DNA of 8,586 bases from Euryarchaeota archaeon UBA220 (GCA_002501885.1 DAON01000049.1:1-8586); one strand, 5' to 3'. Shown: positions 1-6,706, numbered from the stretch's first letter. Notes: generated from the letters alone by a model not told the origin. Program-made: numbers and translations.

Positions 1-1034
1 TCATCTCCTGGAATAATTCCAAGAGGAGAGGTTCTAGGTCCTTGGCTGCCAGAGCCGCCGGTCTGGTAAGCAGCAGCACAGTTGCCGCTAGTAGCAGCGG
101 AAGGCCAGTTGCCGCTGAGAGCATACAGCGTCTCGTAGACTGTCATGTTGGCTCTCAGAAGCATTGGCTTGAGGCCTTCGAAGTACCCTCCACTGGCGAA
201 GTATCCTCCGTAGAATACCACACACATGTCGGCCCATTCTGTGTTCATCGAACCTGAGGTGTCAATGGGAGCGACCATTTCCACCTTACCACCACGGGTA
301 TCGTCCCAGACGATCTGAACGAAGTCGTCTAGGTCAACTGCAACATCTGGGTGGCCCTTGTGACCAATGATTGGTGTCAGCAAGGTCTCTCCGACGGCTA
401 CGATTGCTTCTCTGGAGATCAAATCTGGCTCAATCATGGAGTAGTAGATTTGGGGTTGTTGGTAGAACTTGTCTAACTCCTCGAAGGAATCTTCCCAAAC
501 AATGTGGGCGTTGCCTTCCGAATCGGTGTCGATTGCTGGCCAGTCTCGGTTTTGAGTGTGAACTGAAACCTCGAAGTCGTTCACGAGAGAGATGACATCG
601 TCAATAGCCGAGTCACCATTTTGGTCATCCTGTGAGGGGTCAATCATTGTGTACAGGATTGTCCATTGTGAAGCCTTGTCAGTCCAAGTGATGTGGACAT
701 TATCATCGTGGTCAACAGCGATATCGGGATGCCATGCCCTATGTGCTCCTGGGTTAGAAATCTGAGTCTCAGCAATCAGGATGTCACCTCGAGGATCATG
801 CATCTGATACCACAGGTGTTGGGTATTCCTACTCCAAACGAAGTGTACATTCCCCATCGAGTCCGCATCGGTAGCTACCATTCTGTCATTGGCAGAGCCG
901 CCATTGACTATCTGTATCGCATCTGTCAATACTACTTCACTGGCCTCAGCTTCGGGGATATCTATCGCCGCGAAGGTACTCATCAGCATCAGAAGAACCA
1001 TTGACACGCTGTTTCTCATCTTTCCAGTTTCCAT
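1..1034 (-). CDS. Secreted beta-propeller-repeat plus VWA-domain protein (3' end outside the window)
   Basis: No stop occurs in this frame from the ATG at 1034 to the left edge, so 344 codons are visible and the C-terminus is missing. Residues 1-30 look like a signal peptide: a Lys/Arg start, then a hydrophobic stretch MVLLMLMSTFAA and an Ala-rich cleavage area. Residues about 50-245 carry four repeats of the form DxDxxxNxHIxW (near 52-67, 102-117, 165-180 and 228-243), resembling BNR/Asp-box-like blades of secreted beta-propellers. At 258-262 DTSGS matches the DxSxS metal-ion site (MIDAS) of von Willebrand factor A domains, followed by a Gly/Ser/Ala-rich stretch. The start is fixed by GGAGGG six bases upstream; Met6 is a less likely alternative. 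The protein is probably exported and may bind surfaces, glycans or proteins. The blade fold and any ligand are inferred; the MIDAS signature is seen directly. Confidence 0.82.
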   Translation of the reverse strand, partial: METGKMRNSVSMVLLMLMSTFAAIDIPEAEASEVVLTDAIQIVNGGSANDRMVATDADSMGNVHFVWSRNTQHLWYQMHDPRGDILIAETQISNPGAHRAWHPDIAVDHDDNVHITWTDKASQWTILYTMIDPSQDDQNGDSAIDDVISLVNDFEVSVHTQNRDWPAIDTDSEGNAHIVWEDSFEELDKFYQQPQIYYSMIEPDLISREAIVAVGETLLTPIIGHKGHPDVAVDLDDFVQIVWDDTRGGKVEMVAPIDTSGSMNTEWADMCVVFYGGYFASGGYFEGLKPMLLRANMTVYETLYALSGNWPSAATSGNCAAAYQTGGSGSQGPRTSPLGIIPGD

Positions 1035-1040
1035 TTCTAA

Positions 1041-1046
1041 CCCTCC
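1041..1046 (-). promoter_or_regulatory. Shine-Dalgarno site GGAGGG of the secreted VWA gene
   Basis: On the minus strand GGAGGG is followed by six bases (TTAGAA) and then ATG at 1034. This is a near-consensus anti-16S match at ideal spacing and decides the start. A 5-bp stem with a 4-base loop (1046-1059, CAGCA/TGCTG) abuts it upstream, sharing one base with it, and might modestly affect access to the site. Confidence 0.75.
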
Positions 1047-1080
1047 AGCACTACTGCTGTAACGAGTTTGTTCGTGGTTC

Positions 1081-1092
1081 AACTATACTTAA
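1081..1092 (-). promoter_or_regulatory. Candidate archaeal TATA box for the secreted VWA gene
   Basis: Read on the minus strand this is TTAAGTATAGTT, the most A/T-rich stretch in the roughly 104-nt gap between the DUF2299-like gene and the secreted-protein gene. A start about 25 nt downstream would give a leader of about 25-30 nt, just enough to include the GGAGGG site. It suggests that the secreted gene is transcribed independently of the operon upstream. The assignment is by position and composition only. Confidence 0.4.
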
Positions 1093-1138
1093 CCTCGACC
1101 CTTAACGGTCATTCGCGCGTATGAGAGAGTAGTGGGTT

Positions 1139-1783
1139 TTAGGCCCAGTCCGCAGGGTCGAAATCACGACCAAAACCACCTGTTTCATCGGTGTCTATGG
1201 TTGATGCTTCCTCTTGGGTTTCTGGTTGCCTTCCGCTTTGGCCCTGAGCCTTCTTTGAAATCCAATCATCCACTGGGCCCGGCTTTCCAATTCCTGGTCC
1301 GTAGCAGAATTTGATCTTGTGAATTAGTGCCAACTTAGTGAGCCACAGATGGCGCATGGTGTGCATGAATTCGTTTTGGGTTAGGCCGTCAAACCAAATC
1401 GGCCGGGAGAGGTTGAATGCCTGTAGAGGTCCGGGGGTATCGTTAGTCTTCTTGCCGACATGAAGCACCCAATCTAAATCCGCCTGGGTGAGGTGGATTC
1501 TTGTCTCGTGAAGCCATCCCTCCCACTCATCAGAAGCATTCTGTGAATGGTCTGTCATCTGGTTTTGTTGGCCCTCGTCTACTCGTGTGACGGTGTAAAT
1601 CAGAACCAGATTTCTGTTCTTTGGAATTACTACATTGAACACATGTCCTTGCTTAGTTGGTGGGTACTTCACATGCAAGTGTAGTAGGGCTTGGTTATCC
1701 GAGACTTCTCTTGCTTCCAAGCGCTCGCTATTGAGCCAGTCTCTGATTGAATCAGTGGCGTCGCGCGAGTTCATGTCAATCAC
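1139..1783 (-). CDS. DUF2299-like conserved protein of unknown function
   Basis: A soluble protein of 214 residues with no signal peptide or membrane segment. Residues about 10-160 form an alpha/beta domain: an N-terminal helix (DATDSIRDWL), beta strands around LLHLHVKY and HVFNVVIPK, and then SRPIWFDGLTQNEFM at 126-140 followed by a helix. That arrangement, with the (Y/F)DGLT-xx-FM signature, recalls archaeal DUF2299 proteins, which have no established function; I make this match from memory. The tail from about 170 is polar and acidic and probably disordered, ending DPADWA. The start is GTG at 1783, 12 nt after the acyltransferase stop; an ATG three codons later (1774) is an equally good candidate because neither has a clear Shine-Dalgarno site. 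It appears to be the last gene of the flavoprotein-HIT-acyltransferase unit. The coding call is firm; the family label is moderate. Confidence 0.72.
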   Translation of the reverse strand: MIDMNSRDATDSIRDWLNSERLEAREVSDNQALLHLHVKYPPTKQGHVFNVVIPKNRNLVLIYTVTRVDEGQQNQMTDHSQNASDEWEGWLHETRIHLTQADLDWVLHVGKKTNDTPGPLQAFNLSRPIWFDGLTQNEFMHTMRHLWLTKLALIHKIKFCYGPGIGKPGPVDDWISKKAQGQSGRQPETQEEASTIDTDETGGFGRDFDPADWA

Positions 1784-1795
1784 GAGTAGACCGAC

Positions 1796-3289
1796 CTATT
1801 TGAGAACGACGAGTTCAGAATCTATCTGTGTAATCAGTTGTTCTAGTCTACTGCCTTCGGCCGAATTGGCCAGACTGTTCCTTCTCTTCGCATCGCCATA
1901 ATCGACCCATAAGTCATAGCCTTTCAAGAAAACCAAATTCGAGAAATGGAAGATGTCTGCGAGACTAGGATGCATGATAGGAAGAGAGAGTAGTACCAAT
2001 ATCAGCAACACTGGATGAAATCCGAAGACGAAAAATCCCGCAATTAAAGAGATAATTGGCCACATTATGAGGGGTGAGAGTATTGCTCCAATCATGTGGT
2101 GAGTTGTTCTAGCATCAATCCCCTCGTCGGAGTGATTTCCGGCGTACCATCCTACTAACGCCTGCAATCCGGTCGTTGGAATTGAGATTGGTGAAGCAAG
2201 TGCCATCATTAGAACGCCAAGAAGAGCGGAAGCACCTCGTTTTTCTTGCCTTATTTTGCCCTCGGGGTTCAGGCTTCGCGCATCTAGATCGTTTGAGTGT
2301 AGGATTTGTGCGGCTTCGCTTGCAGTATCCAATACTGAGTCGGGGACTGTGGAGTTCCTGACTTCACGAGCGGCAAGGACTTCTTCTTTGTAGGAGACCA
2401 AACTCTTTCCATCTTGAATTGCTTGACGGTGGCCTAGGATGTGCCAAGCCCTGTAAGTCTCCCAATCCGGTGCGTCAGGAGTGATTGGTGCCAGTTTTTC
2501 GTACAACTCCTCCTTGAGAGGGATTACATTCTCTGCTGGCGGTTCTATCCATTCGCCCTCGGCTATTCTGTGATGAGTCTCCTCATCTCCAACCAGAGGG
2601 ATGGGTAAGGGTTCTCCGAACTCAACATAGATATCCGTCCTGAACCAATGATGGCATCTGTAGTGAAGTCCGACAGGCTGAATCATAGGATTTTGTAATC
2701 CTCGATGATGTGCTATGCTGGCTGCATTCAAGGTGAATCTCAAGGGGCCGGTTCGCAAGGCGTGCAGATGCGAGTCTTGATGCGATTTTCCTTCTGGCAT
2801 GACAATGGCTGCATGGCCTGATGCGATGCAGTTGGCCATAGTTAGCATGCTTCTTTGATTGATTATCGTAGCTAATTCCTTGTCTGCAAAGCCGCCTTCG
2901 ATCTCTGCCTTCCTAATTACCGGTTGAGAACCCATTCTGCGAGTTAGCCAGCCGATTATGGGCATAGTCATGATATCGTGACGGCCTATGGAAATGATTC
3001 GGCGAGATTGGGATTTCATTATCGCGAGCGGGTCAACCAAACCATTGATGTGAATTGAGGCGTAGACTAATCCCCCCTCATGTGACGGTTCGGGGTCAAT
3101 CTCAACTCTTCGGAAGAGGTATGGCCATGCCATATAGACTGCATTTGAGAGTAGTCCCCAGAACAGTCGATTTCCTGGGTGCCTACCACTGTGATCCCAA
3201 GGGACTTGCATCAGTTTTCGAGAGTTGATTCTTGTAGCGCTGCTCGACAGAACCGGCAGGACATCTGGGGCTTCGTCGGCTTCGCTCAC
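1796..3289 (-). CDS. PlsC/GPAT-type glycerolipid acyltransferase with C-terminal membrane domain
   Basis: A 497-residue protein carrying the PlsC acyltransferase blocks in order. Block I is HINGLVD at 80-86, in the H-x5-D form used by some bacterial and yeast GPAT-like members instead of H-x4-D. Block II lies at about 115-127 (RRMGSQPVIRK). Block III is MPEGKSHQD at 164-172. A block-IV-like PMIQPVGLHY is at 201-210. Family members transfer acyl groups from acyl-CoA, acyl-ACP or acyl-phosphate to glycerol phosphate or lysophospholipid at the membrane. A hydrophobic region at about 354-440 gives two to four membrane segments, and a charged tail follows. The start is GTG at 3289, 38 nt after the HIT stop; no Shine-Dalgarno site is visible and an in-frame stop lies just upstream. 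Met27 is a possible alternative start. The exact acceptor (G3P, lysophosphatidate or another alcohol) cannot be read from the sequence. Finding this enzyme in an archaeal context is notable. Confidence 0.86.
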   Translation of the reverse strand: MSEADEAPDVLPVLSSSATRINSRKLMQVPWDHSGRHPGNRLFWGLLSNAVYMAWPYLFRRVEIDPEPSHEGGLVYASIHINGLVDPLAIMKSQSRRIISIGRHDIMTMPIIGWLTRRMGSQPVIRKAEIEGGFADKELATIINQRSMLTMANCIASGHAAIVMPEGKSHQDSHLHALRTGPLRFTLNAASIAHHRGLQNPMIQPVGLHYRCHHWFRTDIYVEFGEPLPIPLVGDEETHHRIAEGEWIEPPAENVIPLKEELYEKLAPITPDAPDWETYRAWHILGHRQAIQDGKSLVSYKEEVLAAREVRNSTVPDSVLDTASEAAQILHSNDLDARSLNPEGKIRQEKRGASALLGVLMMALASPISIPTTGLQALVGWYAGNHSDEGIDARTTHHMIGAILSPLIMWPIISLIAGFFVFGFHPVLLILVLLSLPIMHPSLADIFHFSNLVFLKGYDLWVDYGDAKRRNSLANSAEGSRLEQLITQIDSELVVLK

Positions 3290-3327
3290 GGCGGTTGAGG
3301 TCGGGTTTCAGTTGAGAACGCACCGGC

Positions 3328-3753
3328 TCATTGCAGTAAGTTGCGAATTCTCTCGGCTAGGTTTGCACCCTCTTCGGGGTCTAGTTGGGTGGTGATGAAT
3401 GGCCATGCTAATCCACTACCGTCTTTGTGTTTTGGAATGATGTGAAAATGAACATGGAATACAGATTGAAAGGCGGCCTCACCGTTGTTCTGTAAGACAT
3501 TGAAGTCAGGGGCTCCTGTAATCTCCAAAATTGCTCTGGATATCCTTGGAAGCACCTTTCCAATAGCCGCTGCGGAATCATCACTTAGTTGATCCAATGT
3601 GACGGCTTGTTCTTTTGGTACGACGAGTGTATGCCCGATGCTACATGGATTGATGTCTAGGAATGCAAAGACGCTATCGTCTTCATACACTTTGTGGCAA
3701 GGCAGTTGTCCATCGATGATGAGGGAGAAAATACTGGGTTCGTCTTGCGACAT
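3328..3753 (-). CDS. HIT (histidine triad) family hydrolase
   Basis: A 141-residue protein with the full HIT layout: an N-terminal SIFSLIIDGQLP segment (7-18), VYEDDSVFAFLDINP (22-36), GHTLVVPK (40-47), NVLQNNGEAAFQSVFH (85-100) and the histidine triad HVHFHII at 100-106. By comparison with HINT1, His102 should be the nucleophile and His41, Asn85 and Ser97 should line the nucleotide site. Family members hydrolyse nucleoside phosphoramidates, AMP-linked compounds or dinucleoside polyphosphates in the cytoplasm. The length is normal for the family. I place the start at 3753, not at an ATG seven codons further up, because GGAGG lies six bases before it and the gene then begins one base after the upstream stop. 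The common Cys after IF is Ser here, so the zinc-binding variant is unlikely. It is co-transcribed with the flavoprotein by position; its physiological substrate is unknown. Confidence 0.95.
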   Translation of the reverse strand: MSQDEPSIFSLIIDGQLPCHKVYEDDSVFAFLDINPCSIGHTLVVPKEQAVTLDQLSDDSAAAIGKVLPRISRAILEITGAPDFNVLQNNGEAAFQSVFHVHFHIIPKHKDGSGLAWPFITTQLDPEEGANLAERIRNLLQ

Positions 3754-3754
3754 C

Positions 3755-5191
3755 CTAGTCCTCCGCACTAACAATCGACTCGGCTAGAGTCAACAATCCT
3801 TGGAGTCTGAGTGCGCTTGCCAGCTCGGTATTCATTACGCGTGACTTATCTGTCAAAGTCATCCCCGATTGGCGAAGTTTAGAGAGGTCTTCGGCTGCTT
3901 TAGCAAGGGCACCTTCGTCTCTGCTTCCATTTACCGCCGACATTATCGATGTCAATGAGCTAGATACTCGGCTAACCGAATCTCCTGATCCTGATGATAG
4001 GTTGTCAATCTGAGCTTCGGCGGCTTGGGAAGCGGCTTCTACTGCTGATGAGGATGCGAAGTTGGCATGGGTTGCCCATTCTCCTGCATGGGCGCCGGCA
4101 GAACTACCGACAACTAGGTCTTCAAGGAGTATATTTCCTGGAAGTAGGCCAGAGCCGTGCATGCCCGTATGAGCGGAGCGCCCTGCAGCGTACAGTCCAG
4201 TAAACCACATGTTGCCATTATCGAAGGTAACCCTTCCATGCTCGTCAACAGGAGCGCCACCAGTAGTGTGTGCTACTGCAGAGGAAAGAGGGATTACATC
4301 GATAGAAATGTCGAGCCCGGATCGGTCCTTGACCCGGCGGATTGTTTGGGCAAACCATACTCCTGCCTCAGAATCTAGGAATCGAAGATCCAATACACAT
4401 TGCTCGCCATTTAGAACGGCCTCTGGTCCTACATCTTCTCCGTCTGCCCTGCGAAGCCTTCCTCCTGAGCCTAGTAAATCGAAGGGGAGTTTCAAGTCGG
4501 TGCCGCTTATTGTCAAAGCGTGCTTTGGTGTGTTAGCCATTCCAGATAGATTCGCTCCTGCTTGGGCGGCCATTGCTGCCCCCTCCCCGGCTCCTTGTGA
4601 GGTGTCTGACCACATACCCTGGTGGCCTTCAGTAGCAAGGATTACTGCCTTTGCTTGTATGCTAACTACTTGGCCTGACATTAAATCGAAAGCCACTATT
4701 CCTCTAACCTGTTGATTGTCCATTACTAAGGAAATTGGTACGATGTCGGTTCTTCTGGGAATTGATCTCTTGATTGCCTGCTCTTCTAGAATTCGCGTTA
4801 CTTCCCTCAGTGTGCTGTCACCACATCCAGTCATTCTGGGCCTAGTATGGCCGGGGGCATCGGAAGCATGTGGTAGGCCTGCATCGGTTCTGCGAAGAAC
4901 AAGGCCCCACTTCTCCAACTCTGCTAAGGTTGAGACTGCTTGAGAACATATTCTGGAGGCGGCTCCCTCATTGACGGAATCACCTCCAGCGGCGATTGTG
5001 TCGTCAAGATGAGCGGATGAATCAGTTTCTTCGATTGAAGCGGCGAGACTAGCGGTGGGTGCGCCGCCAGATGCTGCTCCGGTTCCGTATGAATCAATCA
5101 TCAGAGGAGATGAGCCGGCGTCAGCCGACGCAATAGCGGCTCGGAGAGCCGCCGGGCCTCCACCGACTACAACTACATCCCACGACTCCAT
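3755..5191 (-). CDS. Divergent FAD-dependent oxidoreductase of the SdhA/FrdA/NadB family
   Basis: A 478-residue flavoprotein. It opens with a dinucleotide-binding fold (DVVVVGGGPAALRAA, 5-19). The usual flavin-linker region follows at about 36-55, without the histidine that carries covalent FAD in SdhA. Further family features are ATEGHQGMWSDTSQGAGEG (186-204), AHTTGGAPVDEHG (307-319), the second FAD motif WFTGLYAAGRSA (329-340), and an SdhA-like helical C-terminus ending with DKSRVMNTELASALRLQG (448-465). The substrate-pocket HGANRLGGNSL of SdhA is replaced by HGSGLLPGNIL (345-355), losing the arginine, and the HPTG block is not recognisable. It also stops about 100 residues short, before the ESRGAH-type tail. 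It therefore probably oxidises or reduces something other than succinate/fumarate or aspartate. No iron-sulfur or membrane-anchor partner is adjacent. The ATG start at 5191 has no Shine-Dalgarno site. The HIT gene follows after one base. Confidence 0.85.
   Translation of the reverse strand: MESWDVVVVGGGPAALRAAIASADAGSSPLMIDSYGTGAASGGAPTASLAASIEETDSSAHLDDTIAAGGDSVNEGAASRICSQAVSTLAELEKWGLVLRRTDAGLPHASDAPGHTRPRMTGCGDSTLREVTRILEEQAIKRSIPRRTDIVPISLVMDNQQVRGIVAFDLMSGQVVSIQAKAVILATEGHQGMWSDTSQGAGEGAAMAAQAGANLSGMANTPKHALTISGTDLKLPFDLLGSGGRLRRADGEDVGPEAVLNGEQCVLDLRFLDSEAGVWFAQTIRRVKDRSGLDISIDVIPLSSAVAHTTGGAPVDEHGRVTFDNGNMWFTGLYAAGRSAHTGMHGSGLLPGNILLEDLVVGSSAGAHAGEWATHANFASSSAVEAASQAAEAQIDNLSSGSGDSVSRVSSSLTSIMSAVNGSRDEGALAKAAEDLSKLRQSGMTLTDKSRVMNTELASALRLQGLLTLAESIVSAED
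3760..3764 (-). promoter_or_regulatory. Shine-Dalgarno site GGAGG of the HIT gene, inside the end of the flavoprotein gene
   Basis: Read on the minus strand this is GGAGG followed by six bases and the ATG at 3753. It overlaps the last codons of the flavoprotein gene, whose TAG stop lies inside the spacer. This supports translational coupling and places the HIT start at 3753, not at 3774. The spacing equals that of the secreted VWA gene. Confidence 0.75.
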
Positions 5192-5215
5192 GATAGTTCT
5201 ACGAATGGAATTACT

Positions 5216-5229
5216 GTCATGAACATGAC
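5216..5229. promoter_or_regulatory. 14-bp perfect dyad upstream of the flavoprotein gene (possible operator)
   Basis: GTCATG-AA-CATGAC is a perfect 6-bp inverted repeat with a 2-bp centre, lying 25-38 bp upstream of the flavoprotein ATG. If the gene is leaderless, as the lack of a Shine-Dalgarno site suggests, this is where a TATA/BRE element would sit, so a bound dimeric regulator could block or recruit transcription factors. The symmetry is seen directly; the operator role is inferred, and no typical TATA box accompanies it. Confidence 0.35.
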
Positions 5230-5232
5230 GCT

Positions 5233-5253
5233 CGGGACTTCGTCCCGAAAAAA
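5233..5253 (-). terminator. T6 tract plus hairpin after the membrane-protein gene
   Basis: On the minus strand the stop codon TGA (5257-5255) is followed after one base by six T residues (5253-5248) and then by a GC-rich hairpin, CGGGAC-GAA-GTCCCG (5247-5233, 6 bp). Archaeal RNA polymerase can terminate at oligo-T tracts without a hairpin, so the T6 tract is a reasonable terminator for the membrane-protein gene. The hairpin lies after the tract, not before it as in bacterial intrinsic terminators; it could instead stabilise RNA ends or belong to the next transcript's leader. Confidence 0.42.
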
Positions 5254-5254
5254 C

Positions 5255-6706
5255 TCAGTCGGCCATTGAAAGTGCGAGTCTTCTGACTGAGGATGAAGCT
5301 TCGGACATTCTCTGTGCTGCGCTCTCCTGTTGAGCGTTTGCAGAAAGTGTGGTCTTCACAACCATCGATGATAGGGTCTCTCTGCGCTCACCCTTGAGGG
5401 TGACCTGTACGGGGTGAGGGCCTCGGCAGGAATCAGGCCACGCAAGACCAATCCAAAGTACCGTAGCATCGTCCAGAAGTCGGCCAAGTGTATCCACTAA
5501 ATCCGAGGTTTCCTCACGGGCTATTCTGCGTGATGGCTTTGTCTCGACACCGATATTTTGCAGGGCAGGCTCGCCCTCTGCAGTAACAATGTCGATTTCG
5601 ACATCTACAGCAGTATCTGTATTGTTGTGGAGCACCACAAACAAGTCGGCTTGGCCTTGGGAGCAGCGGGGTGGGATATCTAGATCTAATCTCCAAGGTG
5701 AGGATGTCAGACTTGGGCCTCTTCTTACTGCAGCATCCTGTAACCTGTCAATAAGCCTGAACAACCCAGGTTCCCATGCCTTTGTATGAGCCATTAGTTT
5801 ACGAAGTGCTTTCAGATTGAACTTACTGAGTGGATCAGTTAGTTGGTCTGTTGCTCTTATCTTGAACACCTGCTTCGCCTCGCTCATCAAACGCTCATCA
5901 TCTAGCAAGCCCTGATCGTTGAGGTGGAGAGCTCTCAGTAGATGTTCAATTGCGGATTCTGGTGTCTGATCTCTCCTCACACTTTCTGTTAGTGCAATCA
6001 TCCACTCATCCCAAGCAGCAGCGGTCTCTGGGTCTAAGTGTGCTACCATTAGATCTGATAGTGGTCTGTCCAAAGTGCTGTTATGCAGGGTTGGAGCATG
6101 TAGTGACAGGAGAGGGAAAGAATTCGATCGCATTGGAACTGAATCATCTAGAAAGAAAGAATTCCATAGACAAAGGGCCCCTAGTAGGCTGGAAGATGCC
6201 AATAGAAGGGTGTCTAGAGTTGTGCCTGCTTCCAACCACCATACCGTGAAGATAGACAGTAGTGCAAATGTAGACGAAAATAGTCTGATTCTCTCGCGTA
6301 GAAGGCGTTCCCCCAGAGAATTGAGGATTCTCTCGACCCCTGGGTAGGCATCCATCGTACTCTTACTTCCGTCCCTGAGCTTGAGTCGGTCTCGTGCCGA
6401 CATCCGCGAGAATATTGCTGCGAGATTTGTTGGAATGAGAAGTAGTGTGAGTGTAGCGAAGATTGCTATTGCCACTTCGTAGTATGCATATTTCCAATCT
6501 GTTAGAAGAAGAGCAGCTGAGATTGGGGCTGCTACCGATAGTAAAACTCGTAGTGATGAGCTTGGACCGAGTACTGAGAGTTTGGTCCAAAGTCGTCTTC
6601 CTGCGTCCCTGGCTGCAACTCTACGAGACAATGCGCGCTGACGCGTGGCGCCGGATTTACCGGAGTCAGAATACGGAGTAGGGAGGTTGGATTTGCGGCC
6701 CTCCAT
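5255..6706 (-). CDS. Four-helix membrane protein with cytosolic helical and beta-rich domains, function unknown
   Basis: I do not recognise this 483-residue protein. The N-terminal 45 residues are basic and polar. Four hydrophobic segments follow as two hairpins: about 52-69 and 75-98, then about 143-160 and 164-187, separated by a charged loop (SRMSARDRLKLRDGSK). Residues about 215-330 are helical and charged, with SAIEHLLRALHLNDQGLLDD at 251-270. Residues about 338-452 look like a beta-sandwich, with LDLDIPPRC, ADLFVVLHNNTDTAVDVEID and a late strand HPVQVTLKGE, recalling Ig-like or CARDB-type folds. The tail is Ser/Arg-rich. I start it at the ATG at 6706: the open frame continues to 6892, but the first 62 codons are antisense to tRNA-Arg and its upstream region, so that extension is an artefact. 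No Shine-Dalgarno site is visible, so the mRNA may be leaderless or nearly so. A T6 tract follows the stop. Confidence 0.8.
   Translation of the reverse strand: MEGRKSNLPTPYSDSGKSGATRQRALSRRVAARDAGRRLWTKLSVLGPSSSLRVLLSVAAPISAALLLTDWKYAYYEVAIAIFATLTLLLIPTNLAAIFSRMSARDRLKLRDGSKSTMDAYPGVERILNSLGERLLRERIRLFSSTFALLSIFTVWWLEAGTTLDTLLLASSSLLGALCLWNSFFLDDSVPMRSNSFPLLSLHAPTLHNSTLDRPLSDLMVAHLDPETAAAWDEWMIALTESVRRDQTPESAIEHLLRALHLNDQGLLDDERLMSEAKQVFKIRATDQLTDPLSKFNLKALRKLMAHTKAWEPGLFRLIDRLQDAAVRRGPSLTSSPWRLDLDIPPRCSQGQADLFVVLHNNTDTAVDVEIDIVTAEGEPALQNIGVETKPSRRIAREETSDLVDTLGRLLDDATVLWIGLAWPDSCRGPHPVQVTLKGERRETLSSMVVKTTLSANAQQESAAQRMSEASSSVRRLALSMAD

Noticed and set aside
80..116. Two copies of AGTTGCCGCT, 27 bases apart
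   Set aside because: The copies are in frame and reflect a short SGN-x-AA-type repetition in the VWA protein. This is too short to call a mobile or regulatory repeat.
42..1004. Three plus-strand open frames (42-257, 371-595, 693-1004)
   Set aside because: They are antisense to the uninterrupted minus-strand frame of the secreted VWA protein, which has a signal peptide, repeats, MIDAS and a Shine-Dalgarno site. None of them has such support.
4209..4715. Plus-strand open frame of 168 codons
   Set aside because: It lies wholly antisense to the flavoprotein gene, whose FAD-family motifs are clear in the other frame. The translation is Ser/Pro/Arg-rich with no recognisable motif.
3755..5191. Naming the flavoprotein sdhA, frdA or nadB
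   Set aside because: The substrate arginine and the HPTG block are missing, the protein is about 100 residues short, and no sdhB-like or nadA/nadC-like neighbour is present.
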